From Actinocatenispora sp963815125 (GTDB lineage: Bacteria; Actinomycetota; Actinomycetes; Mycobacteriales; Micromonosporaceae): 64,000 nucleotides of DNA. The notes under the pieces are model-generated. The model worked only from the letters and a program-made list of their open reading frames with translations, was not told where the DNA came from and did no database searches. This document shows, one piece after another, positions 41,801 to 51,036 of this stretch (its first letter is position 1; every line of letters starts with the position of its first letter). Both the position numbers and the translations under genes were made by a program. Where the stretch lies: positions 372,001 through 436,000 of the forward strand of contig CAWFFM010000002.1 in NCBI GenBank assembly GCA_963815125.1, given 5' to 3'.

Positions 41801-44448
41801 TCGATCCGTCGAGCCGGTCGGAGCATGACGCGCTGCTCGCCGAGGTGCGCGCCGCCGGCGGGGTACCCGAGCGGGTCCTCTACGCCTGGCCGCTGTCCGC
41901 TACGCCGGTCGACGACGATCCGCGGTCCTGCTGGCCAGCGCAGCAGCAGGGTCACCTCGGCCTGCTCTGCGCAGTGCAGGCGTTGGCCGGTGCGGGCTGG
42001 TCGGACAGCGGAACCGGGGCACAGCTCGACGTGCTGAGCATCGGAACCCAGGACGTCACCGGAGCTGATCTGACCCGGCCGGAGCACGCTGCGCTGCTCG
42101 GACTGGTCCGGGTCCTGCCGGTCGAGTTCCCCGATGTGCGCGCCCGGCTGGTGGACCTGCCCGATTCCATCGACCTGGACACCGCCGCGCTGCTCGCGGA
42201 GCTGGGTCGGCAGACCGGGGAACCGGTGGTGGCGCTGCGTGCCGGCCGCCGCTGGGTTCCCGATCATGAGCCGGTGAGCCTGCCGGAGCCTCCGACCGGG
42301 GAGGCCGGTGGTCCGGTCGCCGGCGGCGTCTACCTGATCACCGGTGGTACGGGTGGTCTCGGCCTCGCGTTGGCCGAGCAGTGGGCTGCCCTGGGCGCGC
42401 GGCTGGTGCTGCTCGGTAGATCCGGCCTGCCGCCCCGGACGGACTGGGCCGGGTACCGGTCGGCGTACGGCACGCTCGCCGGCCCCGGTCGGGCGATCGA
42501 TGTCCTCACCCGGGTCGAGGCCGCCGGCGGCGAGGTGGTGAGCATCGTCGGCGACGTGACCGACCCGGACGATCTGGCCCGGGTACGGGCACAGATCCTG
42601 GACCGGTTCGGTCGGCTGGACGGCATCGTGCACGCGGCGGGGATACCGGCCAGTGGCCTGATCGAGGCCACGGACGTGTCCGCGACGCGGCGCGTACTGG
42701 CCCCGAAACTGGCCGGCACGTTGGCGTTGCGCGCCGTGTTCGGTGACCTCGACCTGTCCTGGGTGGTGCTGTTCTCGTCGGTCAGCGCGATCACCGGGGG
42801 CACCGGACAGGCCGACTACTGCGCGGCCAACAACCTCCTCGACGCGTACGCGCGCAGCACGCACGGCTGGCGGTGCCGGGTGCTGTCGGTCGGTTGGGGT
42901 GGTTGGCAGGACACCGGAATGAATGCCACCGCAGCGCAGACCGACGGTGTGCCGTGGGAGGCCACCCGACCCGTGCGCCATCCGCTGCTGACCCACCGGT
43001 ACACCGGCGCGGACGGTCGTTGCTGTTACACCGGCCTGCTCGGCCCAGAGACCCACTGGGTGCTCGACGACCATCGGATCGACGCGACCCCCACGATGCC
43101 GGGCACCGCGCTGCTGGACGCGGCCCGGTTCGCCGCCAACGACGCGCTGCCCGCGGCGCCGGGCACCGTAGTGTCGCTTCGTGACGTCGTCTTCGTCGCC
43201 CCGATGACGGTGACTCCGGAGGGTGCCGCGCTGCTGCGGGTGAGCCTGCTGCCCACGGCGGAGGGGCACGAGGTCGAGGTGAGCAGCCTGTCGGCGGGCG
43301 CTCGGCGGGTGCATGTGCGCGGGGTCGTCGAGCGGGTCGCAGTGCTCGAGCCGCGACTCGTCGAACTTGCCGAGATCCGGTCCAGATGCAAGCGTGAGGA
43401 AGGCGTCTCCACATCCAGTTGGATGCGCCGACGATTGCCGGCGACGGTCACGGAGCTGTCCTGGGCCGGGCGCTGGGACTGCCTGCGCGAGGTGTACGTG
43501 GGTGCCGGCGAGGAACTGGCCCTGCTGGAGGTGCCCGCCGCCGAGCGCGATGTCGCCGCCGGTTTCGGCGTACATCCGGTGCTGCTGGATCTGGCGGTGG
43601 GATTCGGTATCGGCTACGGCGCCGGTCGGGCGCTACCTTTCGGGTACGGGCGACTGACCGCCGGTGATGGCGTCGGCGAGCGGGTCTGGAGTCATCTGCG
43701 GTACCGCGATGCCACCGGCGGCAAGGTGATCGTCGCCGACATCACGCTCACCGACGACACCGGACGGGTGGTCGCGAGCGTCGAGGAGTTCACCCTGCGC
43801 CGGTTCGGGCCGCAGGAGAATCCCCTGGCGCTGGCCGACACAGCCGACCCGGCCGCTGTGTCGCAGGACCCGGACCGGTCCGCGGAGGGCTATGCCATCC
43901 GGCCCGCCGAGGGTGTCGAGGCGCTGCGGCGGCTGCTGGTCGCCGGGTTGTCCGGTCAAGTGAACGTGACCACCCGGCCGATCGAACGGATCGGCGAACT
44001 GATCCGGGCCCGCGACGCCCGGCTGCGGGCAGGTGCCGCACCGGTGCCGGCCGGGCCCGACCGGCCCGGCGCCGTGCCGGAGTCCGGGTCGGCGGTCACC
44101 GGTGGCACGAGCGAGATCCTGGCCGGCATCTGGGGCGAGGTGCTCGGCGTGGGGCAGGTCGATGCGGACGACGACTTTTTCGATCTGGGCGGCAGCTCGC
44201 TGGTCGCCGTGCAGCTGATCGCCCGGATCCGGCGCGCGGTCGGGGTCCGGCTCCCGATGCGGGCGTTGTTCGAGACGCCGACGGTGTCGCAGATGGCCGC
44301 CCAGATCGACCTGTTGCGTAGCGAGCAGCCAGCGTCGCCAACTGCCGCAACGGCCACCGCGCCGGTCATCCCGAGGCTGTCCCGACCCGGCGCGGTGGCG
44401 TCGGCCGCTGCCCGGGCACGTCAGGAAGGGAGCACAGATCATGAGTGA
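38851..44448 (+). CDS. Polyketide synthase module KS-AT-KR-DH-ACP
   Basis: A 1865-residue type I PKS. Ketosynthase (about 18-445) has VYTACSTSL, EAHGTGT and SNIGHLSQ. Acyltransferase (about 540-850) has GQGAQ, GHSIGEY and HAFHS, the last pointing to malonyl-CoA. Ketoreductase has TGGTGGLG near 1158, with Lys, Ser and Tyr in LAPKLAGT, FSSVSA and QADYCAAN. A dehydratase-like fold follows the KR (about 1375-1650), with DDHRIDATPTMPG (HxxxG reads HxxxA) and an Asp in HPVLLDLAVG. The ACP has FFDLGGSSLVA near 1770-1785. DH after KR is an inverted order; the usual order is DH then KR. It should add one malonate unit, reduce it and perhaps dehydrate it. The stop overlaps the MbtH gene by eight bases. 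Confidence 0.92.
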   Translation: MSVEGELTADVVDGEYPGVEPVAIIGMSCRVPGAADTDEFWRNLADGVESVRFFSRAEQQRLGVDQELLEDPDFVPAAPVLDGVGHLDAGFFGLTDREAEVTDPQHRLFLELAHTALEDAGYDPRGYPGEIGLYGGVGNDDYLWRHVRRNPAVFEASGARFVHNGNRPDYVTSAVSYRLGLRGPAVSVYTACSTSLVALHMAAEALRGGECDLALAGGVCIELPHGAGYLHQEGGVESPDGHCRPFDADARGTIWGSGGGIVVLKPLAAALADGDHIRAVVLGNAVNNDGSARAGFTAPGVRGQAEVISQALGAAGVDARSISYVEAHGTGTAVGDPIELTALTRVYGADSADRGWCGIGSVKSNIGHLSQGAGVVGVIKTVLAMRHRLLPPSINFERPNPAIDFATGPFYVNATLATWERTDGPRRAAVSAFGIGGTNAHVILEEPPQQGRPSGDPRPAHLLRWSARTAPALDAMLSGHATYLNAHPELDVADVARTLALGRGQYAHRAAVVGRDTAGVAAALGNRKRRLTGTAEQPPQVAMLFSGQGAQHAGMAAELYSTEPAFARAVDSCAQILTGQLPPEGPQDIRRLCFADGPDRERAEGLLRDTAYTQPALFVVEYALAQLWLSWGLDPAAMIGHSIGEYVAATLAGVFALPDALRLVAARGRLMATVAPGAMLAVTLDEQRLMPLLPAGLSVAAVNGPGACVVSGPAEEISRLRATLSAQEINCKPLRTSHAFHSAMMDPVVERFRELVDAVPRRAPDRPFLSNLTGDWVSAEQVTDADYWARQLREPVRFGTAVGRILADGNWLLVECGPGRQLAGLARMQVARDAALPLPSLPGPSERKGDLEVLSAAVAALWVAGVPLHPDACTGPGNRVPLPSYPYQRRYHWVDPEIADEAPVRSRPDERRALEHWFSVPIWRQRAGVGLPAAALPFARCLLYGTADAPGAALAGALRAAGVTVLEVLAGDGFRRETDGSYRIDPSSRSEHDALLAEVRAAGGVPERVLYAWPLSATPVDDDPRSCWPAQQQGHLGLLCAVQALAGAGWSDSGTGAQLDVLSIGTQDVTGADLTRPEHAALLGLVRVLPVEFPDVRARLVDLPDSIDLDTAALLAELGRQTGEPVVALRAGRRWVPDHEPVSLPEPPTGEAGGPVAGGVYLITGGTGGLGLALAEQWAALGARLVLLGRSGLPPRTDWAGYRSAYGTLAGPGRAIDVLTRVEAAGGEVVSIVGDVTDPDDLARVRAQILDRFGRLDGIVHAAGIPASGLIEATDVSATRRVLAPKLAGTLALRAVFGDLDLSWVVLFSSVSAITGGTGQADYCAANNLLDAYARSTHGWRCRVLSVGWGGWQDTGMNATAAQTDGVPWEATRPVRHPLLTHRYTGADGRCCYTGLLGPETHWVLDDHRIDATPTMPGTALLDAARFAANDALPAAPGTVVSLRDVVFVAPMTVTPEGAALLRVSLLPTAEGHEVEVSSLSAGARRVHVRGVVERVAVLEPRLVELAEIRSRCKREEGVSTSSWMRRRLPATVTELSWAGRWDCLREVYVGAGEELALLEVPAAERDVAAGFGVHPVLLDLAVGFGIGYGAGRALPFGYGRLTAGDGVGERVWSHLRYRDATGGKVIVADITLTDDTGRVVASVEEFTLRRFGPQENPLALADTADPAAVSQDPDRSAEGYAIRPAEGVEALRRLLVAGLSGQVNVTTRPIERIGELIRARDARLRAGAAPVPAGPDRPGAVPESGSAVTGGTSEILAGIWGEVLGVGQVDADDDFFDLGGSSLVAVQLIARIRRAVGVRLPMRALFETPTVSQMAAQIDLLRSEQPASPTAATATAPVIPRLSRPGAVASAAARARQEGSTDHE

Positions 44449-44671
44449 GAGCCGTTACCAGGTCGTCGTCAACGACGAGGGGCAGTATTCGATCTGGTTG
44501 GTGGGTCGGCCGGTGCCGGCGGGCTGGACACCGGACGGATTCGAAGGCGACAAGGACGCCTGTCTGTCCCATGTGGAATCGGTCTGGACCGACATGCGAC
44601 CGCTCAGTCTGGTACGGGCGATGGACGCGGCCCAGCCCGCGCCGGCATCCGCCGGTGACCCCGGTGACTGA
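44441..44671 (+). CDS. MbtH-like NRPS accessory protein
   Basis: A 76-residue protein with the MbtH signature: VVVNDEGQYSIW, PVPAGW, GDKDACLSHVESVWTDMRP, LSL. MbtH-like proteins bind adenylation domains and are needed for their folding or activity. It sits directly before three C-A-T modules and is probably their partner. It overlaps the PKS stop (ATGAGTGA) and the next NRPS start in the same eight-base manner. Confidence 0.96.
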   Translation: MSESRYQVVVNDEGQYSIWLVGRPVPAGWTPDGFEGDKDACLSHVESVWTDMRPLSLVRAMDAAQPAPASAGDPGD

Positions 44672-47600
44672 GCCCGCCGGATCGGACATGGCCGATCAGC
44701 TGCCGGAACTGCACGGCGCCGACAGTTGGAGCGTGGCGGCCTCGTTCGGTCAGGAACGCGTCTGGATCGCCGGCCAGCTCGATCCGGCATCGCCGGTGTA
44801 CAACCTGGCCTGCGACGTCACCCTGCCGTTCGCGATCACCGCGGACGACGTACGGGCAGCGCTGCGTACCGTGGTCGGCCGGCACGAGACCCTGCGTACC
44901 GCGTTGCGGGCCGAGCAGGGCACCGTCTCGCAGCTGATCAGCGCCGAGGTGGCGGTGCAGGTCGAGGAACTGGACCTGACCGGACTGCCGGACGCCCAGC
45001 GCACCGACCGGTTGGCCGAGATCTGTGCGGCCGACGTACGTGAACCGGTCAGCCTGGACCGTGCGCCCCTGTGGCGGGCCCGCCTCGTGCGGATGGGCGG
45101 CGCGGACTGGCGGCTCTGCTTCGTGGTTCACCACGCCGTCTTCGACGCCACGTCCATGCGCAACTTCCGGGCCGAGCTCACCGAACTGTGCCGGGCCAGG
45201 GCCGAGGGGCGCCGCGCGCAGCTGCCGTCGCTGGAGATCCAGTACGCGGACTTCGCGGTCTGGCAGCGTGCGCAACTGGCCGCCGCAGGTCCGCAACGGT
45301 TGGACTACTGGCGGACCCGGCTCGCCGATCTGCCGCTGGTACACGGGTTGCCGACCGACCGGCCCCGCTCGGCGACGCCGAGCTACGCCGGGGGAGAGGT
45401 GGCGTTCGCGCTGCCCGGGGTGGTGCTCACACGTCTCGAGCCGATGGCGCGGGAGCTGCGGACGACCCCGTTCGCGGTACTGCTGGCCGGCTTCGCCGCG
45501 CTGCTCGCCCGGCTGGGTGGTCGTCCGGACGTGGCGGTCGGGGTTCCGGTGGCCGGTCGGGAACTGGCCGAACTCGGACCGCTGATCGGCATGTTCATCA
45601 ACACCGTGGTGGTGGCGGTGCACGCACCGGGTGAGCTGAGCTTCGGCGCGCTGGTCGGGGCGGTACGCGAGAACCTGCTCGAGGACCTGGAACACCGGGA
45701 CGTACCGTTCCAGCTGCTGGTGGACGCGGTCGCGCCGGAGCGCGACACCACGGTGGCGCCGCTGTACCAGATCGGTTTCAACTACCTGCCCGGCGACACG
45801 ATCGGCAGCAGCCACGACACGGCACGCGAGGAACTGACCCTGGAGGTCTCCTCGACGGAGGGCCGCCTGCAGTACAGCACCGCGCTGTTCGACCGGGCCA
45901 CCGTGCAGGACCTGGCCGACCGGTATGTACGGCTGCTGGCCGCCGCTCTGGCTGACCCGTCGACGCTGGTGGCGGATCTGCCGCTGCTGTCCGACGAGGA
46001 GCGCGGACACCTGCTGCCCGGCGCGGTGACCGACGCGCCCGAGCCCGACGACGCGACGGTGCCGACGCGGTTCGCACGGCAGGTGGCCCGTACCCCCGAC
46101 GACCTCGCCGTGATCGACGGCTCCGGACAGCAACTGACCTACCGTCAGCTGGACCAGCGGGCCGGGCAGATCGCGACGGAGCTGCGTCGGGCCGGGGTGG
46201 GCCGCGGCGACGTCGTCGCGGTCGGCGTCTCCCGTTCGACCGAACTGGTTGCCGCGTTGCTGGGAGTCTGGCGGGCCGGAGCCGCGTACCTGCCCCTGGA
46301 TCCGGAGTACCCGCCGGCCCGGCTCGCTTTCGTGGTGGCGGACGCGCGGGCGGTGCGGGTACTGGCGCAGCGTACGGCGAGCGCCGCGCTGGCCGGGGTC
46401 GGTGCACCGGTCTGCTGGCTCGACGAGATCGGCGACGGCCCGGACTCCACGACCGCACCAGTGTGCGGCGCCGGTCCCGACGATCTCGCCTGGGTCATCT
46501 ACACCTCGGGCTCCACCGGTCGGCCCAAGGGCGTCGCGGTCGGCCATCGCGCGGTGGCCAACCAGCTGCGGTCCTTTGGTGCCGAACTGGGCGCCGGGCA
46601 ACAGGACCGCTGGCTGGCCCTGGCGTCGGTGTCGTTCGACCCGTCGGCGCTGGAGATCTTTCTGCCACTCACCGTCGGTGGCAGTGTCGTCATGGCAGAC
46701 GAGGAGCAGGTCAAGGACGGCGCTGCGCTGGTGGCACTCGCCGACCGGCACAGGGTCACGCACCTGCAGGCAACTCCGTCGCACTGGCGGATGCTGGTGT
46801 CCGCCGGGTTCCGCGACCCGACTGTCACCGGCCTGACCGGCGGTGAGGCCCTCACACCGGGTCTGGCTACCGATCTGCGGGACCGGCTGCACCGGCTGAT
46901 CAACGTGTACGGCCCGACCGAGACCACGGTCTGGGCCACCAGTTGGGAGGTGCCCCGCACCCCCGACGAGGTGGCCGTCGGTCGACCGATCGCCAACCTG
47001 CGAGCCTACGTACTGGACGAGTGGTGCGCCCCGGTGCCGGTCCGGCATGTGGGTGAACTGTGCCTCGGCGGGGCCGGCGTGGGCTGGGGGTATCTGCACC
47101 GGGCCGGGCTGACCGCGGCGAAGTTCGTACCGGATCCGTACGGTGCGCCGGGCAGCAGGCTCTACCGCACCGGCGACCTGGCCCGTTGGCGTACCGACGG
47201 GGAACTGGAGTTCCTCGGGCGCGACGACGGTCAGGTGAAGCTGCGTGGCCAACGGATCGAACTGGCGGAGATCGAGGCGAGGCTGTCCGATCATCCGGCG
47301 GTACGGCGGGCCGTGGTGCTGGTCCGGCCGGACGGTGCCGAGGGTCAGCTGCTGGTCGCCTATCTGACCGCCGAGGGCGTACCGGAACCCGACGTCGCCG
47401 GGCTGCGCCGGCATCTGGCTGGCCTGCTGCCACCGTTCATGGTGCCGGACGTGTTCGTCACGGTGGAGTCCTTCCCGTTGACCCGCAACGGAAAGCTCGA
47501 CCAGCGAGCGTTGCCCGAGCCGGACCGCGGCAGTGCGGGCGACCGGCCTGTCGTACCGTTGCGCACCGACACCGAGAAGCTGGTCGCCCGGGCCTGGTCG

Positions 47601-47861
47601 CAGGTGCTCGGCCGCGACGAGATCAGCGCCGCCGACGACTTCTTCGAGGTCGGCGGCAACTCGATCGTCGCGGTGCAGCTGATCGCGGCGATCCGGTCCG
47701 CTGCGGGGGTACGACTGCCGATGCGGTCCCCGTTCGACGCGCCGACCGTCGCGGAGATGGCGGCAGTGGTCGACCGGCTGCGCGAGACCGGCGGTGACCG
47801 GGCCCGCTCGGCCGTCCCGATCGCCCGGATCGCCGGTCGTCCCGGCGACACGGCCCGCTAA
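44664..47861 (+). CDS. NRPS module C-A-T, Gly-like specificity
   Basis: About 1065 residues. Condensation covers about 25-450; its motif is HHAVFDAT near residue 156, with Ala in place of Gly after Asp. Adenylation covers about 465-955 (YTSGSTGRPKG near 613, NGKLDQ near 942). The carrier has FFEVGGNSIVA (about 993-1003). The hand-read code DPLQLGVVWK resembles the published Gly code DILQLGLIWK at seven positions, so Gly or a close small residue is suggested. It resembles the next synthetase closely throughout, which implies module duplication. The start is uncertain: GTG 44664 gives the same eight-base overlap with mbtH as that gene has with the PKS; GTG 44655 and ATG 44688 are alternatives. 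Confidence 0.92.
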   Translation: MTEPAGSDMADQLPELHGADSWSVAASFGQERVWIAGQLDPASPVYNLACDVTLPFAITADDVRAALRTVVGRHETLRTALRAEQGTVSQLISAEVAVQVEELDLTGLPDAQRTDRLAEICAADVREPVSLDRAPLWRARLVRMGGADWRLCFVVHHAVFDATSMRNFRAELTELCRARAEGRRAQLPSLEIQYADFAVWQRAQLAAAGPQRLDYWRTRLADLPLVHGLPTDRPRSATPSYAGGEVAFALPGVVLTRLEPMARELRTTPFAVLLAGFAALLARLGGRPDVAVGVPVAGRELAELGPLIGMFINTVVVAVHAPGELSFGALVGAVRENLLEDLEHRDVPFQLLVDAVAPERDTTVAPLYQIGFNYLPGDTIGSSHDTAREELTLEVSSTEGRLQYSTALFDRATVQDLADRYVRLLAAALADPSTLVADLPLLSDEERGHLLPGAVTDAPEPDDATVPTRFARQVARTPDDLAVIDGSGQQLTYRQLDQRAGQIATELRRAGVGRGDVVAVGVSRSTELVAALLGVWRAGAAYLPLDPEYPPARLAFVVADARAVRVLAQRTASAALAGVGAPVCWLDEIGDGPDSTTAPVCGAGPDDLAWVIYTSGSTGRPKGVAVGHRAVANQLRSFGAELGAGQQDRWLALASVSFDPSALEIFLPLTVGGSVVMADEEQVKDGAALVALADRHRVTHLQATPSHWRMLVSAGFRDPTVTGLTGGEALTPGLATDLRDRLHRLINVYGPTETTVWATSWEVPRTPDEVAVGRPIANLRAYVLDEWCAPVPVRHVGELCLGGAGVGWGYLHRAGLTAAKFVPDPYGAPGSRLYRTGDLARWRTDGELEFLGRDDGQVKLRGQRIELAEIEARLSDHPAVRRAVVLVRPDGAEGQLLVAYLTAEGVPEPDVAGLRRHLAGLLPPFMVPDVFVTVESFPLTRNGKLDQRALPEPDRGSAGDRPVVPLRTDTEKLVARAWSQVLGRDEISAADDFFEVGGNSIVAVQLIAAIRSAAGVRLPMRSPFDAPTVAEMAAVVDRLRETGGDRARSAVPIARIAGRPGDTAR

Positions 47862-47877
47862 CGGACAGGAGGCCGGC

Positions 47878-50800
47878 ATGCCGGAGCAGGCAGCACAGTG
47901 GACGGTTCCCGCGTCCTTCGCCCAGGAACGGCTGTGGTTGGGCAGCCAACTGGACCCGGCATCCCCGGTGTACAACCTCATCTACGCGATCAGTCTGCCC
48001 GCCGGGCTCAGCGCCGGGCAGATCGGTGCTGCGCTGGCCGAGGTGGTGCGCCGGCACGAGTCGCTGCGTACCGGGTTCCGTCCGGTGGACGGCGTCCTGC
48101 ACCAGGTCGTGCACAGCCAGGTGCCGGTGGAACTCGCCCACCTCGACCTGTCGGAGTTGGACGCGGCGGCGCGGCAGCGTCGTTTCGACGAGGTCCAGGA
48201 CGCCGACGCGGCCCGGCCCATCGCGTTGGACGGTGACCGGCTGTGGCGCGCTCGGCTGATCCGCTACGACGCCACCGGGTGGCGGCTGATGTTCGCCGTG
48301 CACCACACCGTCTTCGATGCCGGGTCGCTGCCGGTACTGCGCGACGAACTCACCGAACTGTGCCGGGCGGCGCTTGCGCAGCGGGCACCGCGGCTACCGG
48401 AACTGAGCATCCAGTACGCGGACTACTCGGTCTGGCAGCGCGAGCAGCTCGCCGGGGACGACGGGGCCGAGCTCCTCGCGTACTGGCAGGCCCGGCTGGC
48501 CGGCGCGCCGCCGGTGCATGCGTTGGCCACCGACCGGCCCCGGCCGGCGGTGCCCGGATACGCCGGTGACGAGGTGGTCTTCGAGCTGCCCGACGGGCTG
48601 ACCGACCGGGTGGACGCGCTGGCCGGTCGGTTGCGTACCACGCCGTTCGTGGTTCTTCTCGCGGCGTACGCGACGCTGGTCGGTCGGCTCGGTGACGAGC
48701 CCGACGTACTGATCGGGGTGCCGGTATCCGGCCGGGACCGGCCCGAGCTGACGCCGCTGATCGGCATGTTCGTCAACCGTTTGGTGGTGCGCGCCGACGT
48801 GTCCACCGGGCAGAGTTTCGCCGACCTGGTCGGCGCGCTGCGCGGCAACGTACTCGATGACTTCGACCACCAGGACATGCCGTTCCAGGTGCTGGTGGAG
48901 CATCTGGTGGGGCGACGTGACGCCAGCGTCGGACCGCTCGCCCAACTCAGTTTCAACTACCTACCTGACACCGGTATCGGTAGCTCGTACGGCAGCGCCG
49001 CGGACGATCTCAACCTGGAACTGTCCCGCGACGCGGGGCGGCTGGAATACAGCACCGCCCTCTATGACGCCGGCACCGTGCGGACCCTCGCGCAGCGCTA
49101 CGTACGTCTGCTGGACGCCGCGGTGCGTGCACCGCAACTGTCGCTGGCCGAGCTGCCCCTGCTGACCGGGCCGGAGCGCGAGGAACTGCTGGAGGCCCGC
49201 AACCACACGGCCGCGCCGTTGCCGCAACGTGGCGTGCTCGAGGCGTTCGCCCAGCAGGTGGCCGCCACGCCCGACGCGGTGGCGGTATGTGCCTCCGCCG
49301 GCGAGTTGAGCTACCGCGAGCTGTCCGAGCGGGCCGGCCGCATCGCCCGGGCGCTACGTCGTGCCGGCGTGTCCCGTGGTGGACTGGTAGGTGTCCTGAT
49401 CCCACGCTCGGCCGAGTTGCCGGCGGTGCTGCTCGGGGTCTGGCTGGCCGGCGCGGCGTACGTCCCGCTGGACCCCGCGTACCCGCCGGCCCGGCTCCGC
49501 TTCCTGCTCGCCGACGCCGGCCTGACCGTACTGCTCAGCTCGGGGTCACCGGCCGTGGACCCGGCGGACGTGCCGGTCGTCCGCCTGGAACAGGCCCTGG
49601 CGGCCGGCGGCGAAGCCGACGACACGGTGACGCCGGTGCCCGCCACGCTGGCCGACCGCGCGTACGTGATCTACACGTCCGGATCGACCGGCCGGCCGAA
49701 GGGTGTCGTGGTAGGGCATCGGGCCGTGGCCAACCTGCTGGCCACCTTCGCCGGGCAACTGGGCAGCGGGCCCGGGCACCGTTGGTTGTCACTGACCTCC
49801 CTGTCGTTCGACATCGCGGCGCTGGAACTGTTCCTGCCGTTGACCACCGGCGGCCAGGTCGTCGTGTCGGAGGAGCCCGACGCGCTGGACGGCGCCGCGC
49901 TGCTGCGACTGGTCCGGGACCGGGGCGTCACACACCTGCAGGCGACCCCGTCGCACTGGCGGCTGCTGGTGGACGCGGGACTGTCCGCACCGCAGCTGAC
50001 CGGCCTGGCCGGCGGCGAGGAGCTGCCGGTGCCGCTGGCGCGTGAGCTGCGTGCCCGGCTGGGTCGGCTGATCAACGTGTACGGCCCGACCGAGACCACC
50101 ATCTGGTCCACCAGCTGGAGCGTCCCGGAGGCCGTGGAGACCGTCGCGATCGGTCGACCGGTCGCCAACACCCAGGTGTACGTGCTCGGCCAGGGACTGG
50201 AACCGATGCCGGCCGGTGCCCCCGGCGAGCTGTACATCGGGGGCGCCGGACTCGCCGAGGGATACCTGGACCGGCCGAAGCTGACCGCGCAACGCTTCGT
50301 ACCGGACCCGTTCGGGGCGCCGGGTGCCCGGCTCTACCGTACCGGGGACCGGGTTCGTTGGTCGGCGGCCGGGCAGCTGGAGTTCCTCGGTCGGGTCGAC
50401 AACCAGGTGAAGGTGCGCGGTCACCGCATCGAGCCCGGTGAGATCGAGTCGGTGCTTCGTGACCGTCCCGGTGTGGGCGACGCGGTGGTCGTCCTGCGCG
50501 AGGACAGCCCAGGCGACCAGCGGCTGGTCGGCTACCTGGTGCCGGACGCCGCAGCCGATCCCGCGTCACTCGCCGGGCGCTGCGCCGAGCAGCTGCGCGG
50601 GTTGCTGCCCGCCCATCTGGTCCCCTCCGCGCTGGTCACGCTGCCGGCGTTGCCGCTGACCCCGAACGGCAAACTGGACCGGGCCGCACTGCCGGCGCCG
50701 CTCGACTCCGGGGCGGGGGAGCACGTGGCGCCGCGTACCGCCGCGGAGGAACTGGTCGCGGAGGTGTGGCGGGAGGTACTGGGCCGTGAGCGGGTCGGTG

Positions 50801-51036
50801 CGCTGGACGACTTCTTTGCGCTGGGCGGGCACTCGCTGCTGGCGGTCAAGGTGGTAGGTCGGCTGGCCGACACCATCGACACGGAGGTACCGGTCCATCT
50901 GATGTTGCGTGGTCCCACCGTCGCCGCGCTGGCTGCCGAGATCGAGCGGCTGCTCGCCGCCGAGATCGACGAGCTGTCCGAGGAGGAGGCGCAGCGGTTG
51001 CTCGCCGAGGACGCGGCCGAGGGGCGTGCACAGTGA
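47878..51036 (+). CDS. NRPS module C-A-T, predicted Gly
   Basis: A 1052-residue synthetase. Condensation covers about 14-435; its motif is HHTVFDAG near 142, the same Asp-Ala variant as in the preceding protein. Adenylation covers about 450-940 (YTSGSTGRPKG near 599, NGKLDR near 930). The carrier has FFALGGHSLLAV (about 979-990). A Glu-rich C-terminal helix (ERLLAAEIDELSEEEAQRLL) looks like a docking element for the next protein. The hand-read code DILQLGVIWK differs from the Gly code DILQLGLIWK at one position, so Gly is a good prediction. ATG 47878 has AGGAGG five bases upstream (47867-47872), the strongest ribosome site in this operon. It overlaps the next gene by four bases. Confidence 0.93.
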   Translation: MPEQAAQWTVPASFAQERLWLGSQLDPASPVYNLIYAISLPAGLSAGQIGAALAEVVRRHESLRTGFRPVDGVLHQVVHSQVPVELAHLDLSELDAAARQRRFDEVQDADAARPIALDGDRLWRARLIRYDATGWRLMFAVHHTVFDAGSLPVLRDELTELCRAALAQRAPRLPELSIQYADYSVWQREQLAGDDGAELLAYWQARLAGAPPVHALATDRPRPAVPGYAGDEVVFELPDGLTDRVDALAGRLRTTPFVVLLAAYATLVGRLGDEPDVLIGVPVSGRDRPELTPLIGMFVNRLVVRADVSTGQSFADLVGALRGNVLDDFDHQDMPFQVLVEHLVGRRDASVGPLAQLSFNYLPDTGIGSSYGSAADDLNLELSRDAGRLEYSTALYDAGTVRTLAQRYVRLLDAAVRAPQLSLAELPLLTGPEREELLEARNHTAAPLPQRGVLEAFAQQVAATPDAVAVCASAGELSYRELSERAGRIARALRRAGVSRGGLVGVLIPRSAELPAVLLGVWLAGAAYVPLDPAYPPARLRFLLADAGLTVLLSSGSPAVDPADVPVVRLEQALAAGGEADDTVTPVPATLADRAYVIYTSGSTGRPKGVVVGHRAVANLLATFAGQLGSGPGHRWLSLTSLSFDIAALELFLPLTTGGQVVVSEEPDALDGAALLRLVRDRGVTHLQATPSHWRLLVDAGLSAPQLTGLAGGEELPVPLARELRARLGRLINVYGPTETTIWSTSWSVPEAVETVAIGRPVANTQVYVLGQGLEPMPAGAPGELYIGGAGLAEGYLDRPKLTAQRFVPDPFGAPGARLYRTGDRVRWSAAGQLEFLGRVDNQVKVRGHRIEPGEIESVLRDRPGVGDAVVVLREDSPGDQRLVGYLVPDAAADPASLAGRCAEQLRGLLPAHLVPSALVTLPALPLTPNGKLDRAALPAPLDSGAGEHVAPRTAAEELVAEVWREVLGRERVGALDDFFALGGHSLLAVKVVGRLADTIDTEVPVHLMLRGPTVAALAAEIERLLAAEIDELSEEEAQRLLAEDAAEGRAQ

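Noticed and set aside
40831..43575. A 914-codon open frame on the - strand
   Set aside because: Antisense shadow of the PKS gene with no recognisable fold or ribosome site.
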